A stretch of 64,000 nt of DNA from an uncultured Bacteroidota bacterium (GCA_902793295.1 CADBDA010000004.1:123509-187508); one strand, 5' to 3'; counted from the stretch's first letter, positions 17,792 to 28,173 are shown. Made by a program: numbers and translations. Notes: generated by a model not told the origin, from the sequence alone.

Positions 17792-18996
17792 TTCTTTTTG
17801 TCGTTGAAGTTGAGGGTGACGGATACTCTGAGGGTGTTGGCCAGGGGGTTGTTGGAGAAGTTGGCCGTAGGAATGAGGTAGGAAAGGTCGAAGACCATGA
17901 TGTTGTAGCGGACGCCGATGCCGAGAGTGAGGTACTGGCGGGCGCCTTTGGTTTTGTGCTCGAAGAAGTAGCCGACGCGGGCGGCGAAGGTGTTGGCGTA
18001 CCAATATTCGGCGCCGGTGCCGATGGTGATTTCGTGGAGCTCTTCACGGAGGCCGCCGGGGGCGTCGTAAAGTGATTGGATGGCACCGAGGATGGAGCTG
18101 GTCTGATGGTAGTCGGCCATGTTGCTGTAGTAGCCGCTATAGGTGCTGTCGTCGCGTAGTACGGGCGGGGTGGGGACCAGCAGTTTGTTGAGGTCAATCA
18201 TGACGTTAAGCTTGTTGTATTCGTCCACCTCATAAGTGTAGCGACCTCCAAGGCGCAGGTTGGCGGGAAGGAATTCGTTGTCGGTGTCGTCGTCAGAGTA
18301 GGAGAGTTTTGAACCCAGGTTGCTGATGCACAAGCCGGCGGCGAAGCTTTGGTTCCGGTCGATGGATTGTTGGTAGTAGAGACCCACATCGGCGGCCAAG
18401 CCGTTGGCAGCCTTAGTGGTCTGGTCTTCGACGTTGAGGCCTTGGGTCAGGTCGCTGTGGACGAAGCGACCGGTGGCGCCGAGTGAGAGGTTGTCGGAGA
18501 GTTTCATGGCATAGGTGACGTCGAAGCAGAATTCGTTGGGGTTGAAGGTGCCGAGGTCTTCGCCGCCTTCGCCGGTATGTTCGATTTTGCCTAGGGAGAA
18601 GAATGTGAGTGAGGCACCGACGGTGCTACGTTTGTTGATGCGTTTGTAGCCTCCGAGGTAGAGGAAGTTCATGTCGCCGTCGAGTTTGCGGAGCCATGGG
18701 GTATAGGTGGTGCTGATGCTGAATTCGTTGGCGGCGAAGGCCAGTTTGGCGTTATTCCAGTGGGAGGAATAGGCGTCGGGTTCGGTGGCGGCGCCCACAT
18801 CGCCCAAGGCACCTGAGACGGCATCGGGGGCGATTTGGAGAATGGGCATACCAGTGGGGATGTAGTTGTTGGTACGACCAGTCGACACGTCATAGTCGTC
18901 GGGATTCACCTGAGCGAAGAGGTTGTGCGAGGTGGCGCCGCAGACAAGGAGTAGGAGAAGCAGTACGTGTCTTTTTGTCAAAAAAATGTTCTTCAT
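17788..18996 (-). CDS. porV: T9SS outer membrane protein PorV (LptO)
   Basis: A 402-residue outer-membrane beta-barrel with a signal peptide (cleavage near NLFAQ). It has the PorV-type N-terminus (PTGMPILQIAPDAVSGALGDVGAA) and C-terminal barrel strands ending in LRVSVTLNF. In Porphyromonas gingivalis PorV shuttles cargo from the translocon to the sortase PorU. porU lies immediately upstream on the same strand, 269 bases away, the conserved neighbourhood. The stop overlaps the ispF start by 4 bases, an unexpected coupling of secretion and isoprenoid genes. Confidence 0.93.
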   Translation of the reverse strand: MKNIFLTKRHVLLLLLLVCGATSHNLFAQVNPDDYDVSTGRTNNYIPTGMPILQIAPDAVSGALGDVGAATEPDAYSSHWNNAKLAFAANEFSISTTYTPWLRKLDGDMNFLYLGGYKRINKRSTVGASLTFFSLGKIEHTGEGGEDLGTFNPNEFCFDVTYAMKLSDNLSLGATGRFVHSDLTQGLNVEDQTTKAANGLAADVGLYYQQSIDRNQSFAAGLCISNLGSKLSYSDDDTDNEFLPANLRLGGRYTYEVDEYNKLNVMIDLNKLLVPTPPVLRDDSTYSGYYSNMADYHQTSSILGAIQSLYDAPGGLREELHEITIGTGAEYWYANTFAARVGYFFEHKTKGARQYLTLGIGVRYNIMVFDLSYLIPTANFSNNPLANTLRVSVTLNFNDKKK

Positions 18997-19265
18997 GCGG
19001 TTCTTTTTTGTAAAAAAGATAAAAAGAGGTTTGATTTTAAAAGGTGTTATTTAAAACGGCTTTTGTGACGGATTATTGTATTGGAGGGAAAAATAAGGTT
19101 ATTAATTGAACGATTGTCCTCAGTCGGAACAATACAAATGGGGATGTTTCTTCATCTGCATGTTGTTTGGGTCTTTGGAAACCTTCTACAGGCTTCCACA
19201 TGGTGGGGCTGTTGGGATGAGGTCTCTGAGAGCCTTTTGGGAAGCTGGCGTATTAACATAAGAGC

Positions 19266-22200
19266 CTATTTGATGACGATTTTGCCCTGTTGGCAGAGAC
19301 GGTCGCCATCGGCGGTGGTGACGACGAAACGGGCGATGTAGATGCCTGGAGCCAAGCGTGCACCGCTGCCGTTGCAGAGGTTCCAGCGGACAGGTCCCAC
19401 GACGTAGCTGTCGGCCGACACGGGCGGTTGGGTGCTGAAGACACAGCTGCCGCGCATGTCGTAAATGTGCAGTTCGGCGTTGGTCACCGAGTGGCAGTTG
19501 TTCAGTTCCATGAGTAGGGTTGCCTGGTTTGTGGCCGGATTGGGGAAGGCGTGGAAGTCGGAGGCGTCGTCGTCGGAGGCGTGTACGAAAAAGGAGACGG
19601 AGTCGCTGTTGGAGTAGTTGAAAATGTTCCAAGCCTTGACGACGATGGTGTGGCGTCCGGGAGCGAGGTTGGAGAGTTTGTAGCGGATGGAACCGGAGTG
19701 TTCGTCGTCGATGTCGGTTTCGTAGAAGTCGTTGAGCGTGATGATGTTGTTCGGGTTGCCGTCGATGGTTGCGGTGATGTCGTGCCCGATGCCCGAGCCG
19801 ACGGCATTGATGCCGATGCTATCGTGGAGGAGTGCCAAGAGGGTGGGGTTGGGATCGGTGATGCCGCCGTCAAGAAAATTGGTGTCGTTGATGAATAGTC
19901 GGACGGAGGGTCGGCTGCAGGAGATGTCGACGTTTTCGTCGAAACCGCCAAGGTAGAGGTTGGTATAGGCACCGCAGGCATCTTCGGAGGCGCTTTTGGC
20001 GTAGAGGCTGATGCGAGCGCGGTCGTACTTGAAGACCACGTCGCGTGGGACGACAAAGTGGAAGGAGAAACGGCCGTTTTCGACTGGGGTGCGACCTTTG
20101 TAGATGAGGTTGTTCTGCTGGGAGAAAAATACCTCGCATCCCTCGTTGTCGTTGGCCAGGGTGAAGCTGTTGACGGCGCGGTCGTAGATGATGGGGAAAA
20201 GAGTGCCGTCGAAATCGGAGACAAGCTGGCCCGCATTGTCGCGTATTTCACCTTCGATGGTTACGGTGGAGAGCACCTGGGCGCTGTCGTTGCGGTTGGG
20301 GTCGACGGTGCGGCCGTTGATGGTGGTGACTGTGGCGTCGTAGATGGGGAAGCTGAGTTTCAGGGCCGGGTCGCCCAAGAAGGTGAGGGCCTGAGTGGCG
20401 GTACGGTTGTTTTTGGCGATGCGCATGGCGTCGCCAATGGTGTTGTTCGGGTTGAGCGCCTGGAGGACCATTTCGGTGTTGACCTGTTGGATGTGGGAAA
20501 TGGGACGGGAGGCAGCGACGCAGCCGATGCCGGCGCCGTCGGCCAAAAGGAATTCTTCGGCGCCACAGGTCTCGTCGACCATGTCGAAACGGCCAAATGT
20601 GCAGGTGCTGGTGATGAAGAATGCCAGGCGGTCGTGGTTGTTATAGGTGCTGATGGTGGATTTGGTCATGTAGCGCTCGGTGCCGATGTATTGTGCGGAT
20701 CCGTGGCCGATATAGTTGAGCAGAAGGCAGCCGTAGTCCATACGCTTTTTGAGTGCGTTGTTGACGTCGGGGTAGAAGGAGCCGTCGGCGCCCGACTGCT
20801 GGATGTAGGCATCTGCGTATATCTTGTCGATAATGTAGTGCGGGTAGCGGGACTGGATGAGTCGGGCGGTGATTTCGGAAGAGTTGGTGAAGATGGTGTC
20901 GCCGTTGCAGCTGGGGTCGGCATCGTCGGCCAGAAGCGCCACGCAGTTGCGCCAGTCGCCGCGCGAGTTGTCGTCGAGGAGGTCGCTGCGAGTGATGTAG
21001 CGTTCTATTTTGTCGACGAGATGGGTGGCCTCATTGGTGTTTTTGGCCGGCAGGCGGCCTACGCTGACGTCGCGGGTGTCGTAGAGGGCGCCGCTTTCGC
21101 TGTCGTCAAGGAATGTGAAGTAATCGTCAGAGGCCATAGAGAAGCCATCGTCGTCGAAGGACTGGACGGTTTGGTAGGTGACGAGGGTGGGCAGCCCCTT
21201 GTTCAACAGGTCTCGGTTGTCGAAGGTGCCCTTGCCGATGAGCAGCAGATGGCGGGGCGGGGCAAGGCTGCTGTCGATGGAGGCCCGTTGGTAGAACATG
21301 CGGAGCAATTCGCGTATGGCGGTTGGGTCGGTCTGGCCGCTGCTGAATTCGTTGAACACTTGGTCCTGAGAGACGGTGAGCACCTGAAGGTTGTCGTGGA
21401 GGCTGTGGATGGCTGCCAGCCGTTGGGCCTGTTCCATGAAGTTGTTGTGGCAGACAATGACCATGTCTGGCTGGTTGGCGCCGTGGAGGTCTTGGTTGTC
21501 GATTTGGGCTATGGACACTGGGGAGCGGAAGGCACCAGGACTGAAGACGATGTAGGTGCGGGTGTCGGTTGCACTATCGTTGAATGTCAGTGTGCTGTTG
21601 TTTTGGCTGGTGGCAATTTCGGTGGGGTTGGCGGCGTCAGACACATTCCAGATGCGGCATCCCTGGCCGGTGCCGTTGACGCGGTGGGGGTGGATGTCGT
21701 TGTCAAGGGCTGTCAGACGGAGCATGGACTGGGTGCCGCTGAGGGTCATGGGGACAAGGGCGTCGATTTCGATATAGTCCAGATAACCGTCGGACAAATT
21801 GGAGCCGTATAGGTAGGAGAAAGAGGCGTTGACGGTGGCACTGGAGCCAGCGGGGAACCATTCGGAGAATGAACCATAGGGGTTGTGGGCGGAAAGGTTG
21901 TGGGTGCGTGATTCGCCGTTGATGGCTACGGTAAAACTGCTGTTGCCGCTGCCGAACGAGGCTAGGGCGTAGTGGACGCTCAAGGTTCCAATAGGAGCGG
22001 CGGGAAGTGAGAGCGAGATGCTGGTTTGGCTGTTGGCACTGCTAAAATGTTCACCAAACCATACCTGACCGGTTTTGTAGTAATTGGTGAGGTCTCTGTT
22101 GTGTACTGCCACGGCGTGGCAGGAGGTTATTTCGCCGGCCGAAGCTTGAAGGTTGCGGGATCCGATGCGTTTGTGTGGCTCGTTGTTGACGGTGAGAAAG

Positions 22201-22637
22201 AGGAAGTTGGCGTTGCTGAAGGCGTGATGTTGCCAACGGTAGCATTGGATGTCTTTGTCATAGACCCAACGGTCGGGGCCGGTGGCGAAGCAAAGGATGT
22301 AGTCGTCGTTGTCGAAGAGACCGTTACTGTTGGCATCGTAGACTTGGATGGCCAATTCTTGAAGGTCGTCGATGCGGGGGACACCGTTGGTTTTGTCAAG
22401 CATGCCGCCGGGTTGGCCGTAGAGAGCCAGTTGGCCGACGGGAGTGCCGGATAGGGCAGGAATGTCAGAAGGGCTGATTTTGTAGATGCCGTCTTCGCGT
22501 ATTTCCAGCTTCCACCAGTTGCCAAAGGCGAGTACAGAGTGGGTTGCATGCTGGGCTTGCACCCCGTCGGCAGGTGACAGGATTAAGACGACAAAGAGTA
22601 GCGTCAAGGTGATGATTTTGGAATATTTTTTCAACAT
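19266..22637 (-). CDS. porU: T9SS gingipain-like sortase PorU
   Basis: A 1123-residue C25-family cysteine peptidase homologue that removes the sorting domain of T9SS cargo and attaches the cargo to the surface lipopolysaccharide. A signal peptide is followed by a long beta-rich region; the catalytic pair is His645 (NYIGHGSAQ) and Cys679 (STCTFGRF), close to the positions known for P. gingivalis PorU (Cys690 in a 1158-residue protein). The last 85 residues resemble a type A sorting domain (FPNPATNQATLLM, LHIYDMRG, LAPGIYIARFV), which PorU is known to retain. Its transcription unit appears separate from porV, with 269 bases between. Confidence 0.94.
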   Translation of the reverse strand: MLKKYSKIITLTLLFVVLILSPADGVQAQHATHSVLAFGNWWKLEIREDGIYKISPSDIPALSGTPVGQLALYGQPGGMLDKTNGVPRIDDLQELAIQVYDANSNGLFDNDDYILCFATGPDRWVYDKDIQCYRWQHHAFSNANFLFLTVNNEPHKRIGSRNLQASAGEITSCHAVAVHNRDLTNYYKTGQVWFGEHFSSANSQTSISLSLPAAPIGTLSVHYALASFGSGNSSFTVAINGESRTHNLSAHNPYGSFSEWFPAGSSATVNASFSYLYGSNLSDGYLDYIEIDALVPMTLSGTQSMLRLTALDNDIHPHRVNGTGQGCRIWNVSDAANPTEIATSQNNSTLTFNDSATDTRTYIVFSPGAFRSPVSIAQIDNQDLHGANQPDMVIVCHNNFMEQAQRLAAIHSLHDNLQVLTVSQDQVFNEFSSGQTDPTAIRELLRMFYQRASIDSSLAPPRHLLLIGKGTFDNRDLLNKGLPTLVTYQTVQSFDDDGFSMASDDYFTFLDDSESGALYDTRDVSVGRLPAKNTNEATHLVDKIERYITRSDLLDDNSRGDWRNCVALLADDADPSCNGDTIFTNSSEITARLIQSRYPHYIIDKIYADAYIQQSGADGSFYPDVNNALKKRMDYGCLLLNYIGHGSAQYIGTERYMTKSTISTYNNHDRLAFFITSTCTFGRFDMVDETCGAEEFLLADGAGIGCVAASRPISHIQQVNTEMVLQALNPNNTIGDAMRIAKNNRTATQALTFLGDPALKLSFPIYDATVTTINGRTVDPNRNDSAQVLSTVTIEGEIRDNAGQLVSDFDGTLFPIIYDRAVNSFTLANDNEGCEVFFSQQNNLIYKGRTPVENGRFSFHFVVPRDVVFKYDRARISLYAKSASEDACGAYTNLYLGGFDENVDISCSRPSVRLFINDTNFLDGGITDPNPTLLALLHDSIGINAVGSGIGHDITATIDGNPNNIITLNDFYETDIDDEHSGSIRYKLSNLAPGRHTIVVKAWNIFNYSNSDSVSFFVHASDDDASDFHAFPNPATNQATLLMELNNCHSVTNAELHIYDMRGSCVFSTQPPVSADSYVVGPVRWNLCNGSGARLAPGIYIARFVVTTADGDRLCQQGKIVIK

Positions 22638-22859
22638 ACGGCATAGATAACGACGTTTTGTCGAAAAAAGTATGTTGTGGCTATGTGCAAATGTCAGTGG
22701 GAAAAGTGAAGCAGATGTCGCCGACGAAAAACGACTTGATGGAAATGCGAATATGGTCCGTTCTTTGAATGCGGAAGTGTGCTGTTGCCTTTTTGTTTGA
22801 CTTTGGCGATCGCTTCCAGAACAAGAGAGTTGTTCTATGCGTTATGCCTTTATTATGTG

Positions 22860-23327
22860 TTATAGATCATTATTTTGTCGGGTGGTAAAACGATAGTAGC
22901 GCTTGCGGATCAGGATGAGACGAATGAGCCATAGGACAAAGAAGGCGTCGGAGATGATGCGGTAGAGGGGTGGGAAGGTGACAAAGAGAGAGACGGCCCA
23001 AGCGATGAGGTCGATGTCGAAAAGAACGTTCCACAATCGTTCGCGGTCGTGGAAATTGACAACGACAACAGGCTCGTCGCCAGCGCTGTGGCGAGGAGCC
23101 TGTGGAATGTCGATGAGATGGGTGCCACTGACGGAAAGATCAAGGCTGCGACCGCTTTTGCCGAGGGGGATGCGCCCTCCGCATTGCACACGGAGTCGGT
23201 GCTGCCCGGGTGGGACTAGGATGTCGAGTTGGTCACCTTGCATGGTTCCGGCATAGAGGCCGTCGACAAAGACAAAGTGTGGCAGCCGGGGTTGGTAGAA
23301 CCTGCGTTGGTGGCAGAGGATGAGCAT
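22860..23327 (-). CDS. Small membrane protein with PEGA-like N-terminus
   Basis: A 155-residue protein of unknown function. Residues 10-70 read like a PEGA-type beta domain (VFVDGLYAGTMQGDQLDILVPPGQHRLRV). Residues about 105-145 hold two hydrophobic membrane segments, and the tail is basic. I use the ATG at 23327; an in-frame TTG at 23336 lies directly after the upstream stop. It begins within about 10 bases of the end of the PII-like gene, so it is the last gene of the efflux operon. There is no signal peptide. Confidence 0.65.
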   Translation of the reverse strand: MLILCHQRRFYQPRLPHFVFVDGLYAGTMQGDQLDILVPPGQHRLRVQCGGRIPLGKSGRSLDLSVSGTHLIDIPQAPRHSAGDEPVVVVNFHDRERLWNVLFDIDLIAWAVSLFVTFPPLYRIISDAFFVLWLIRLILIRKRYYRFTTRQNNDL

Positions 23328-23336
23328 GGGCGGCAA

Positions 23337-23633
23337 CTAGAGGGTGCTGTCTTCGATGTTCCATACGAAGGCGCGGATGCCGACTTCCTCGTTGCGTTTG
23401 TCGAGCTTGCGCACTGCGGTGAGGATGTCGTCGACTTTGGCGTCGTCGACAACGGTCATGATGGCGTTGTTCATCTCGGGCCATGCGTGGGTGCCGCGAT
23501 GGGGTTCGCCATTGATATGGCCGCGACCTTGTACGTTTTCCCAGAAGGTGAATCCGCGGATTTCAAGGGTGTCGAGTAGGTATTCCACTCGCTCGTTGTT
23601 GGCTTGATTATATACGATTAGGATGCTTTTCAT
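23337..23633 (-). CDS. PII-like (GlnB-superfamily) small protein
   Basis: A 98-residue protein with the ferredoxin-like pattern of PII-family signalling proteins: an initial strand MKSILIVYNQ, then YLLDTLEIRGFTFWENVQGRG resembling the start of the T-loop, and a second half with MTVVDDAKVDDILTAVRKL. The uridylylation/ATP residues of true GlnB are not obvious. Related small PII-like proteins (for example DUF3240) are encoded beside RND efflux pumps elsewhere; here it directly follows an RND pump gene by 129 bases. A role in sensing or modulating pump activity is inference. Confidence 0.65.
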   Translation of the reverse strand: MKSILIVYNQANNERVEYLLDTLEIRGFTFWENVQGRGHINGEPHRGTHAWPEMNNAIMTVVDDAKVDDILTAVRKLDKRNEEVGIRAFVWNIEDSTL

Positions 23634-23762
23634 GATGCGGTGTTAGTGTTGTTTCGGCCGAACTGTTTTTCTTGTTATTTTGGGGCGGATGGGCCCGTCC
23701 TTGCTTTTTGCTATTACTTGCGGACGGGCCTACCGAGTTCAGCCCATTTTAATTGTCGATTA

Positions 23763-26700
23763 TTATTCGTTGAGGTCGATGTTCATGAAGACGAATTTCT
23801 TTCGGATCTTGGCTTGACGTTCCTGTTCGCCCTTGCGGTTGAAGATGGAGTAGAGGAGTGGCACCACGATGAGGGTGACGAAGGTGGAGACCGTGAGACC
23901 GCCGATGACGACGATGCCGAGGGTGGTCCACAGTTCGGAGCCTTCGCTGGTGGAGGTGGCCATGGGTATCATGCCAAGTATGGTGGTGAAGGCGGTCATC
24001 AGGACCGGGCGGAGACGGCTCTTGCCGCTGAGGGCGATGGCTTCGTTGAGCGAGGTGCCGCGTTCGCGAAGGAGGTTGATATAGTCGACAAGGACGATAC
24101 CGTTCTTGACGACAATACCGATGAGGAGTACGACGCCGAGCATGCCGACCATGTCGAGGTTCTCGCCGGTGATGAGCAGTGCGAGAACAACGCCGCTGAG
24201 GGCGAAGGGTATGGCGAACATGATGATGAAGGGTTTGCTGAACGACTCGAACTGGGAGGCCATGACGATGTAGACGAGCATCATGATGAGGAGGGCGAGG
24301 GTGACCATATCCTTGGAGGTCTTCTGCTGGTCCTCGTAGTTGCCGGCAAGTGCGACATGAACGCCAGAGGGGATGTTCATCTGGTTGATTTCGTTTTGGA
24401 CACTCTGTGCGAGTTGTCCGAGCGAGGTTTGATAAGGCATGACGGTGAGGGTCAGGTAACGCTGGCGGTTCTTGCGTTCAATGGTGGGCGGGCACCAGTA
24501 TTCGCTGATGGTGGCCAGCTCCTTGAGCTTGACTTGTCGTCCGGTGGCGGTGGGGATGGAGAACTCCTCGATGTCCGAAATGGAGGAACGGTATTCCTCT
24601 TTAAGGCGGACGACGATGTTGTACTCTTCCCCATCTTCCTTCAGGAAGCCTGCAGCCATGCCGTTGACACGGTTGCGGACATACATGGCCACAGTGGAAC
24701 CATTGAGGCCGTGGAGGGCGAGTTTCTGCTTGTCGAACTCGATTTTCAGTTCGGCGCGGTCCTCGTCGCGGCTGATTTTGGTGTCGCGGGCGCCTTGGAC
24801 ATTCTCCATGACGCGGCGACGGAGTTCCTGTGTGAAGTTGGTGGTCTGGTCGAAGTCGTAACCATAAATTTCGACCTGGAGGGTGTTATTGCTACCGCCG
24901 CCCATGCCACCTTGCGAGACTTGGAAGTTGACAAGTTCGGGATACTCGTTAAAGCATTGGCGGAGTTCTTCCTGCATGTCGAAAATGCTCTTGTCGCGGT
25001 CGTATTTCTTGGTACAACGCACAGACATGCTGATTTTGTTGTTGGTGGTGCTGTTGAAGAGTGCGGCGAAGCCGGCGTCGTCGTTCGAACCGGCGGAAGT
25101 GGAGATCACGATGACGTCGTCGCCAAGAATCTCCTTGATGTCGGCTTCCATACGACGGGCGGTCTTGAGGGTTTCCTCGATGCGCGTGCCGCGCTGGAGT
25201 TCGGCGCTGATGCTGATGCTGCCGTTGTCCTGTTCCTTCATGAAGTCCATGCCGATTTTGCCAGAGATGAATGGAATCATGGTGACGACAAAGAAGGCGA
25301 AGGCGATGAGGAGGGTGACTTTCTTGTGGTGGAGGCACCAGCGAAGAAGGTTGGAATACCAGTCGTCGATGGCGTTGAAGACGCGGCCGATGGTTTTCTC
25401 GTAGGTGAATCGTTTGCTTTCCTGCTTGCGGCGTGCCTCCTCTTCTGCAATCTTGGTGAGGAAGAAGGGCTTCTCTTTCAGCATGAGGCTGGACAGCATG
25501 GGAATGAGGGTGATTGCGGCAGTGGTGGAAACGCAGACAACAATGGTGATGATCCATCCGAGTTCCTTGAACATGATGCCGGCCATGCCGTTGAGCATGG
25601 TCAGGGGTACGAAGACGGCGACAAGGACAAGGGTGGTGGCAATGACGGATGTCCATACCTCGTTGGTGGCGCAGATGGCGGCCTCGCGGGGATTCTCGCC
25701 GCGTTCGATGTGCTTGGTGATGTTTTCGAGCACTACGATGGCATCGTCAACCACCATACCGATGGCGACGGTTAGGGAGGCGAGAGAGATGATGTTGAGG
25801 GAACTGTCAGAGATGAGGAGGTAGATGAAGGAGGTGACGAGTGAGATAGGGATGGTGAGCGCGATGATGATGGTGCTGCGCCAGTTGCCCAAGAAGACGA
25901 GAACGACAAGAACGACGAAGAGGAGGGCGTAGAAGATGCTCTCACTAAGGCCGTTGATGGCGTTGACAATGTCCTCGGAACCATCACGGATAAGCGTGAC
26001 TTCGAAGTCAGGAGGAAGGGTCTTCATGATTTTGTCCATCTCTTTCTTGACGGAATTGGCGATGGCAACGGTGTTTGCGCCGGTCTGCTTGGTGATGATG
26101 AGGCGTCCGCCGTCACGGGCGTTGATTTTCTCGTCTAGGGAGAGATCCTTGATGGTGTCGCGTACAGTGGCAAGGTCGCGGACGAAAATCTGGCGACCGG
26201 TGGGCATGGTGGCTACGACGATGTCAGCAATTTCGGAGCTTTCAACATATTCGCCCTTGACACGCATCTGGTATTGTTCCTTGCCCATTTTGACGGTGCC
26301 GGAAGCAAGGTCGAGGTTGTTGACAGAGATGGCGTTGCCGACGGCTTCAAGGCTGAGTCCGTAGGCGTCGATCTGTTTGGGGTCAAGGTCAATATAGATG
26401 TAGCGCTCGGGAGCACCGCTGACTGTGATGTTGCCGATGCCGTCAATACGGTTGAGGACATTGGTGACATTGTCCTCAAGAATGCGGTCCATGCCGGAAT
26501 AGCTCTCACCGGCTGTGAAGCCATAGACCATGATGGGCATGGCGCTGCTGTTGAGTTTGAGGATCATGGGACGGGAAACGCCGTCGGGGAGATTGTCGTA
26601 GAGAAGGTCGACGTAGCTGCGGATGTCGTTTAGGGCTTCGTCGATGTCGCTGCCCCATTCGAATTCTAGGGTGACGACGGAGAGGTTGTCACGGCTGTTG

Positions 26701-26945
26701 GAGGTGATGTTTTTGAGACCGTCGACGGAGTTGAGCGAGTTTTCGACCAGCTTGGTGATGTTGGTCTCGATTTCGCTGGCATTGGCACCGGCATAGGTGG
26801 TCATCACGGTGACGTAGGGAGGGTCCATTTCAGGCATCTGGTCGATGGGCAGACGCGAGAGGGAAAAGAGACCTAGGATAATCACCGCCACGAAAATCAA
26901 TCCCGTGGTGATGGGCTTATTGATAGCTGTCTTGTATATGGCCAT
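23763..26945 (-). CDS. RND efflux pump inner membrane transporter (AcrB family)
   Basis: A 1060-residue proton-driven RND transporter. It shows the family layout: TM1 at the N-terminus (ITTGLIFVAVIILGLFSL), a large periplasmic loop, TM2-TM6, a second loop and TM7-TM12. The TM4 proton-relay Asp pair is present (VAIGMVVDDAIVVLENI). Length matches AcrB/MexB. The upstream genes encode the periplasmic adaptor, the TolC-like channel and a TetR regulator, so this is a complete tripartite exporter. Substrates cannot be read from the sequence; sequence character fits hydrophobe/amphiphile (HAE1-like) rather than metal exporters. Confidence 0.95.
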   Translation of the reverse strand: MAIYKTAINKPITTGLIFVAVIILGLFSLSRLPIDQMPEMDPPYVTVMTTYAGANASEIETNITKLVENSLNSVDGLKNITSNSRDNLSVVTLEFEWGSDIDEALNDIRSYVDLLYDNLPDGVSRPMILKLNSSAMPIMVYGFTAGESYSGMDRILEDNVTNVLNRIDGIGNITVSGAPERYIYIDLDPKQIDAYGLSLEAVGNAISVNNLDLASGTVKMGKEQYQMRVKGEYVESSEIADIVVATMPTGRQIFVRDLATVRDTIKDLSLDEKINARDGGRLIITKQTGANTVAIANSVKKEMDKIMKTLPPDFEVTLIRDGSEDIVNAINGLSESIFYALLFVVLVVLVFLGNWRSTIIIALTIPISLVTSFIYLLISDSSLNIISLASLTVAIGMVVDDAIVVLENITKHIERGENPREAAICATNEVWTSVIATTLVLVAVFVPLTMLNGMAGIMFKELGWIITIVVCVSTTAAITLIPMLSSLMLKEKPFFLTKIAEEEARRKQESKRFTYEKTIGRVFNAIDDWYSNLLRWCLHHKKVTLLIAFAFFVVTMIPFISGKIGMDFMKEQDNGSISISAELQRGTRIEETLKTARRMEADIKEILGDDVIVISTSAGSNDDAGFAALFNSTTNNKISMSVRCTKKYDRDKSIFDMQEELRQCFNEYPELVNFQVSQGGMGGGSNNTLQVEIYGYDFDQTTNFTQELRRRVMENVQGARDTKISRDEDRAELKIEFDKQKLALHGLNGSTVAMYVRNRVNGMAAGFLKEDGEEYNIVVRLKEEYRSSISDIEEFSIPTATGRQVKLKELATISEYWCPPTIERKNRQRYLTLTVMPYQTSLGQLAQSVQNEINQMNIPSGVHVALAGNYEDQQKTSKDMVTLALLIMMLVYIVMASQFESFSKPFIIMFAIPFALSGVVLALLITGENLDMVGMLGVVLLIGIVVKNGIVLVDYINLLRERGTSLNEAIALSGKSRLRPVLMTAFTTILGMIPMATSTSEGSELWTTLGIVVIGGLTVSTFVTLIVVPLLYSIFNRKGEQERQAKIRKKFVFMNIDLNE

Positions 26946-27091
26946 GTTTAAAAATGATAATTGAAATTATTAGGGAATTGTGAAACGGAAGTGTTGAGGG
27001 TGATTGTGTCAACAAACTTTAAGGTTCGGAGGTTTCGTTGTCCGAACTTGGGTGTCTTGAAGATGAGATTGATTGGGTCTTCAAGGTCTAT

Positions 27092-28126
27092 TTATTCGAC
27101 TACCTCGAGTTTGCTGCCGTCGACCAGACGAGCCTGGCCGGTGATTACGAGCTTGTCGCCCTCTTTGAGGTCGCCAGGAACGACAGGGATGACTTCGATC
27201 TGGTCGTCGAAGCGCTGGCCGAGGGTGACAGCAACACGGCGTGCGGAGCCTTCATCCTCGACAAAGAGGTAGCGGTCGTTGCTGCCGGTGAGCTTGAGGA
27301 CGCTCTGGTAGGGAACTACGATGGCGTCGATTTCGCCAAGGGCCAGGGTGGTGCGCACATACATGCCGGGACGAATCTTCTCGCCGCCATTGGGAATGTT
27401 CAGCTTGGCCTGGAAGGTGTGGGTGCTGGGATCGATAGTGGGGTAGACAATTTCGATGGTGGCAGGGAAGACCTTGTCTGGGTAGATGTCACTGAAGACG
27501 TTGACTTTCATGCCCTGCTTGACCAAGGGGAAATAACTTTCGGGAATGTTGATGAGGGCCTTGAGACGGCTGATTTGGGTGAGTTGGAGGATGGGTGCAC
27601 CGGTGTACATCTCGCCGTCCTCATAGTTTTTGGCACTGATGACGCCGCCGAACTGGGCTTTGACAAAGGTGTTTTCGGTTTGGAAACGTTCGGTCTCGAC
27701 CAATTGGTCGTAGGCGGCCTTGGTCTGGTCGTAGACTTGTTCGCTGATGCTGCCCGAAGCTTTAAGGGCGGCGACGCGTTCGAACTCGGTCTTGGTGCTT
27801 GAAAGGTTGATGCGCGTGGTGTTGAGCTGGGTCTGGTCCATACGGACAAGCATGGAGCCTTTGGCAACGCGGCTGCCCACCTGGACGTAGATGTGCTCGA
27901 TGTGTCCGGTGATGCTGGGCGAGATGTTCATGGTCTCGTAGCCCTCGAGGGTGGTGCTGAGTTCAAGCTGCTTGGCGATGCGCTGGCTTTTGATTTCTTG
28001 TACTTTCACTTTCTCCACCTCTTTTTTGGTGGTGGTGGCGCTTTTGGCCTCATTCTTTTTGCCACCGCAGGCGGCGATGCTGACAGCGGCAATGACGATG
28101 AATGCGATTCGGAAAATCTTGTTCAT
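27092..28126 (-). CDS. RND efflux periplasmic adaptor, lipoprotein
   Basis: A 344-residue membrane fusion protein that bridges the inner-membrane RND pump and the outer-membrane channel. It has a lipobox (SIAAC, Cys20), the first half of the lipoyl/barrel-sandwich domain (ISPSITGHIEHIYVQVGSRVAKGSMLVRMD), a helical hairpin (residues about 105-150), and beta-barrel and membrane-proximal domains. It lies between the TolC-like and RND genes on the same strand, 47 and 146 bases away respectively. Confidence 0.93.
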   Translation of the reverse strand: MNKIFRIAFIVIAAVSIAACGGKKNEAKSATTTKKEVEKVKVQEIKSQRIAKQLELSTTLEGYETMNISPSITGHIEHIYVQVGSRVAKGSMLVRMDQTQLNTTRINLSSTKTEFERVAALKASGSISEQVYDQTKAAYDQLVETERFQTENTFVKAQFGGVISAKNYEDGEMYTGAPILQLTQISRLKALINIPESYFPLVKQGMKVNVFSDIYPDKVFPATIEIVYPTIDPSTHTFQAKLNIPNGGEKIRPGMYVRTTLALGEIDAIVVPYQSVLKLTGSNDRYLFVEDEGSARRVAVTLGQRFDDQIEVIPVVPGDLKEGDKLVITGQARLVDGSKLEVVE

Positions 28127-28173
28127 GATGGTATGATTACTTTTTTATTTGATACGTTAGAAGTATGGCTTTG

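Noticed and set aside
20058..21812. 584-codon plus-strand open frame inside porU
   Set aside because: It is a long antisense shadow of PorU, rich in Val, Gly, Glu and Asp as expected for reversed codons, with no start context or motif.
23640..25775. 711-codon plus-strand open frame inside the RND pump gene
   Set aside because: It is antisense to the clear AcrB-family protein, with valine/glycine/acid-rich shadow composition.
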